From CAZAAW01 sp964483325 (GTDB lineage Bacteria; Pseudomonadota; Alphaproteobacteria; Rhizobiales; Kaistiaceae): a stretch of 36,666 bases of DNA. The notes beneath the pieces were generated by a model. It was not told the DNA's origin and searched no databases. It worked only from the letters and a program-made list of their open reading frames with translations. Of the stretch, positions 34,522 through 36,666 are shown piece after piece. Position 1 is the stretch's first letter. Each line of letters starts with the position of its first letter. The position numbers and the translations under genes are program-made. The stretch is taken from NCBI GenBank assembly GCA_964483325.1, contig CAZAAW010000025.1, forward strand, positions 1 to 36,666. Reading direction: 5' to 3'.

Positions 34522-36116
34522 AATTCGGACCGCTCCCTTTGGCGGACGCCGAAGGCGCCATCCTGGCGCACAGCCTCGTCGGGGCGTCCGGGCCGATCCG
34601 CAAGGGCGTGCGGCTGACGGCCGAGCATCTCCGGGCGCTCGCCGCGGCGGGCATGACGGAGGTTGCCGTCGCCCGACTGGAGGTGGGAGACGTGCACGAG
34701 GACGAGGCAGCCCGCCGCATCGCCGCGGCGCTCGCCTCGCCTTCCATCGGCGCCGAGCCGGCGGCGACCGGCAGGTCCAACCTCCATGCCGCCGCGACCG
34801 GCCTGCTGCTGATCGACCGCGACGCCGTCGATGCGATGAACCGCGTCGACGCGGCCATCACCATCGCCACCCTGGCGCCCTACAGCGTCGTCTCCGACGG
34901 CCGCATGGTGGCGACCGTCAAGATCATTCCCTATGCCGTGCGCGAGGAGTCGGTGCGCCGCGTCGAGAGCCTGGCGCGGGCCGGGCGATCGCTCGACATC
35001 GCTTCCTTCCGGCCGCTTCGGGTCGGCCTGGTGGCGACGAAGCTGCCGTCGCTGAAGCCGGCCACGATGGACAAGACCCGCCGCGTCCTCGACGAGCGGC
35101 TGGCGAAGGCCGGTTCGGCCGTGATGTCGGAAATCCGCCTGCCGCACGACGCGGCGGCGATCGGCGAGGCGCTGCGCCGGCAGAAGGCGGACGGCGCCGA
35201 CCTGCTCATCGTCTTCGGCGCCTCGGCGGTCGTCGATGCCGGCGACGTCGTGCCGGAGGGCATCGTCGCGGCGGGGGGCCGCGTCGCCCATGTCGGGATG
35301 CCGGTCGATCCGGGCAACCTGCTGGTCCTCGGCGACCTCGACGGCGTGCCGGTGGTCGGAGCGCCCGGCTGCGCCCGCAGCCCGCGCGAGAACGGCTTCG
35401 ACTGGGTGCTGAACCGGCTTCTCGCCGGGCTCGCCGTCGGCTCCGGCGATATTTCCGGCTTCGGCGTCGGCGGACTGATGATGGACATCGCCAGCCGGCC
35501 GCATCCGCGCCATGCCGGCGGTCCCAAGGTCGCCGCCGTGGTGCTGGCCGCCGGCGAGGCGCGCCGCATGGGCGGGCCCAACAAGCTGCTGGCGACAATC
35601 GCCGGCCGGCCGCTCGTCCGCATCGCCGCCGAGGCAGCGCTCGCCAGCCGCGCCGCCATGGTCGTGGTGGTGACGGGACACCGCGCCGCCGACGTAGCGA
35701 CGGCGCTCGACGACCTGGAGGTGATCCAGGTGCACAATCCGGCCTACGCCACCGGCCTTGCCTCGTCGCTGCGGACCGGCATCGAGGCCCTGCCGCCCGA
35801 TATCGACGCGACAGCGATCCTCCTTGCCGACATGCCCGGCGTAACCGCGGCAACGGTCGATCGTCTGATCGACGCCTATCATACCGAGGCGCGGCCGATC
35901 GTCGTCCCGACCTTCGATGGCCGCCAGGGTAACCCCGTCCTGTGGGATCGCCGCTTCTTTGCCGAGCTGGCGGCGATAGCCGGCGATACCGGCGCCAGGG
36001 GCCTCATCGCGGCGCATGCCGATGTCGTGGCGCGGATCGAGATGGGCGCGGAAGTGGCGACCGATCTCGACACGGTCGAAGCCCTGCAGGCGGCCGGCGC
36101 GGCGCTGCCCGCCTGA
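34518..36116 (+). CDS. Molybdopterin-binding (MoeA-like) / MobA-like nucleotidyltransferase fusion
   Basis: A 532-residue fusion for molybdenum cofactor maturation. Residues 1-330 resemble MoeA/MoCF-binding proteins (MKFGPLPLADAEGAILAHSL at the start; the molybdopterin-binding core near ADLLIVFGASAVVDAGDVVPEGI and GAPGCARSPRENGFDWVL). Residues 335-532 are a MocA/MobA-type nucleotidyltransferase (VVLAAGEARRMGGPNKLLATI, then LLADMPGVTAATVD and GNPVLWDRR), which would add CMP or GMP to the cofactor. In the family such fusions accompany CO-dehydrogenase-like hydroxylases. The hydroxylase itself is not in this window. The gene is translationally coupled to xdhC. Confidence 0.93.
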   Translation: MKFGPLPLADAEGAILAHSLVGASGPIRKGVRLTAEHLRALAAAGMTEVAVARLEVGDVHEDEAARRIAAALASPSIGAEPAATGRSNLHAAATGLLLIDRDAVDAMNRVDAAITIATLAPYSVVSDGRMVATVKIIPYAVREESVRRVESLARAGRSLDIASFRPLRVGLVATKLPSLKPATMDKTRRVLDERLAKAGSAVMSEIRLPHDAAAIGEALRRQKADGADLLIVFGASAVVDAGDVVPEGIVAAGGRVAHVGMPVDPGNLLVLGDLDGVPVVGAPGCARSPRENGFDWVLNRLLAGLAVGSGDISGFGVGGLMMDIASRPHPRHAGGPKVAAVVLAAGEARRMGGPNKLLATIAGRPLVRIAAEAALASRAAMVVVVTGHRAADVATALDDLEVIQVHNPAYATGLASSLRTGIEALPPDIDATAILLADMPGVTAATVDRLIDAYHTEARPIVVPTFDGRQGNPVLWDRRFFAELAAIAGDTGARGLIAAHADVVARIEMGAEVATDLDTVEALQAAGAALPA

Positions 36117-36142
36117 GTTTTTCAAGCCGTCGTCAGCAGTCG

Positions 36143-36217
36143 GCCGGACATGCTGCCAAAGTAACGCCGGGAGCAACTTTTCGCGGGATAACCGGTTGAA
36201 GTTGCGTCATGTCCGGC
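36143..36217. promoter_or_regulatory. Nested inverted repeats upstream of usg
   Basis: An outer perfect 10-bp pair, GCCGGACATG (36143-36152) and CATGTCCGGC (36208-36217), encloses an inner 7-bp pair, GCAACTT (36173-36179) and AAGTTGC (36199-36205). The inner loop is 19 nt and the left arm carries 20 extra unpaired bases. There is no T-run, so a leader structure is as likely as a terminator for the Mo gene set. Confidence 0.5.
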
Positions 36218-36255
36218 ACAGGCTTGGCTGTCGTCACGAGAAAGGTTTCGCATCC

Positions 36256-36537
36256 ATGACGTCGGTTCCAGCAACCTCATCTGCCTTCGAACGCCAGTTG
36301 AAGGGCTACGGCCTGACGACGGCGCATATCCTCTACCATCTGCCCGACCATAATGAGCTTCTCCAGACCTTTGTCTGGCAGGATTACGATCTCGCGCCGG
36401 AATTTCCCGGCCTCAATCGCTTCCTCGCCTTCTGGCGCCGCGAGCTCGAGGGACCGCTGCACTCGGTCCAGGTGGCGCATCACCGGCTGATCAGCCCGGC
36501 CGAAATCCGCATGGTCGGGAGTCTCGTCCTGCACTGA
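36256..36537 (+). CDS. usg: Usg family protein
   Basis: A 93-residue cytosolic protein of the alphaproteobacterial Usg family, with unknown function (it was first noted next to trpF, and is sometimes mislabelled as a dehydrogenase). Recognisable stretches are ERQLKGYGLTTAHILYHLPDH, LLQTFVWQDYDLAPEFPGLNRFLAFW, and LHSVQVAH. The ATG at 36256 has GAAAGG about 10 nt upstream. The frame is open for 80 codons upstream through the previous gene's end, but that is shadow. It is preceded by the nested palindromes. Confidence 0.9.
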   Translation: MTSVPATSSAFERQLKGYGLTTAHILYHLPDHNELLQTFVWQDYDLAPEFPGLNRFLAFWRRELEGPLHSVQVAHHRLISPAEIRMVGSLVLH

Positions 36538-36565
36538 CGCAGCGTCGTGCGAAATGCCCGGCGGC

Positions 36566-36607
36566 GCTCCCCACCCGACCCCGGCTACCGCCGGGGCCAC
36601 CCTCCCC
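36566..36607. repeat. Palindromic B element, copy 3 (partial)
   Basis: It shares GCTCCCCACCCGACCCCGGC and GCCGGGGCCACCCTCCCC with the reverse complement of copy 1. It differs in the loop (TACC against TTC) and lacks the outer CCCATCCCTCACCGG part. It lies 28 nt after the usg stop. Confidence 0.8.
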
Positions 36608-36617
36608 ACTGCGTGTA

Positions 36618-36666
36618 TGGACCGGGGACATGGTGGACATGCGTTCGGAGACATCGTGGACAGTTT
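36618..36666. mobile_element. Possible end of an insertion sequence at the window edge
   Basis: GACATGGTGGACA (36627-36639) and GACATCGTGGACA (36650-36662) are direct repeats of 13 nt at a 23-nt period, right after the truncated B element. Such repeated GGGGACATGGTGGACA-like motifs resemble, from memory, the terminal region of IS481-type elements. No transposase coding is visible before the window ends, so this is a weak call. Confidence 0.35.

Overview
The window is GC-rich (roughly two thirds G+C) alphaproteobacterial chromosome. Gene content and order (M23 peptidase, Bcp, AsmA-like protein, TyrS, AnmK; an iscS-type desulfurase followed by sufBCDS, sufT and sufA; a DUF6867 gene inside a liv operon; a split XdhC followed by a MoeA-like/MocA fusion; usg) point to Hyphomicrobiales (Rhizobiales). 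Genus cannot be fixed from sequence alone.

Layout. (1) 1-3013: a CRISPR locus on the minus strand. One repeat sits at the left edge, preceded by a leader, cas2 and a cas4-cas1 fusion typical of subtype I-U/I-G. No effector genes (cas3, cas8, csb1, csb2) lie beside it. A small conserved hypothetical gene and an opposite-facing, degenerate one-spacer mini-array (2905-3013) lie upstream of the cas genes. (2) 3189-14427: housekeeping genes, including a small exported Cys-repeat protein, an envelope M23 peptidase, a Bcp peroxiredoxin, a large AsmA-like protein, a small periplasmic protein, tyrS, divergent anmK, and a K+/H+ antiporter. (3) 14413-16277: a TetR regulator divergent from a small membrane protein with an operator-like palindrome between them, then an alpha/beta hydrolase. 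(4) 16485-24559: an iron-sulfur assembly operon: IscS/NifS-like desulfurase (apparently a CTG start), sufB, sufC, sufD, sufS, sufT-like, sufA, then tenA and a TfoX-domain gene. (5) 24556-25100: a gene-free repeat cluster with two families of palindromic elements nested as A-B-B'-A', and an orphan CRISPR-repeat-like sequence inside it, 22 kb from the cas genes. (6) 25123-30980: a complete branched-chain amino acid ABC transporter on the minus strand (livH-livM-livG-livF-DUF6867-livJ). (7) 31137-36537: uracil-DNA glycosylase, an exported PQQ-type sugar dehydrogenase, a molybdenum-hydroxylase maturation set (two-piece XdhC plus MoeA-like/MocA fusion) and usg. The right edge carries another B-type palindrome and a motif pair resembling an insertion-sequence end.

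The genes fall into independent modules: Fe-S cluster assembly, amino acid uptake, Mo-cofactor insertion, and an adaptation-only CRISPR module. The most unusual material is non-coding: the degenerate mini-array beside the cas promoter, the remote orphan repeat, and the nested palindromic repeat cluster. All starts differing from the longest possible frame were moved on the basis of ribosome-binding sites, signal peptides or operon overlap.
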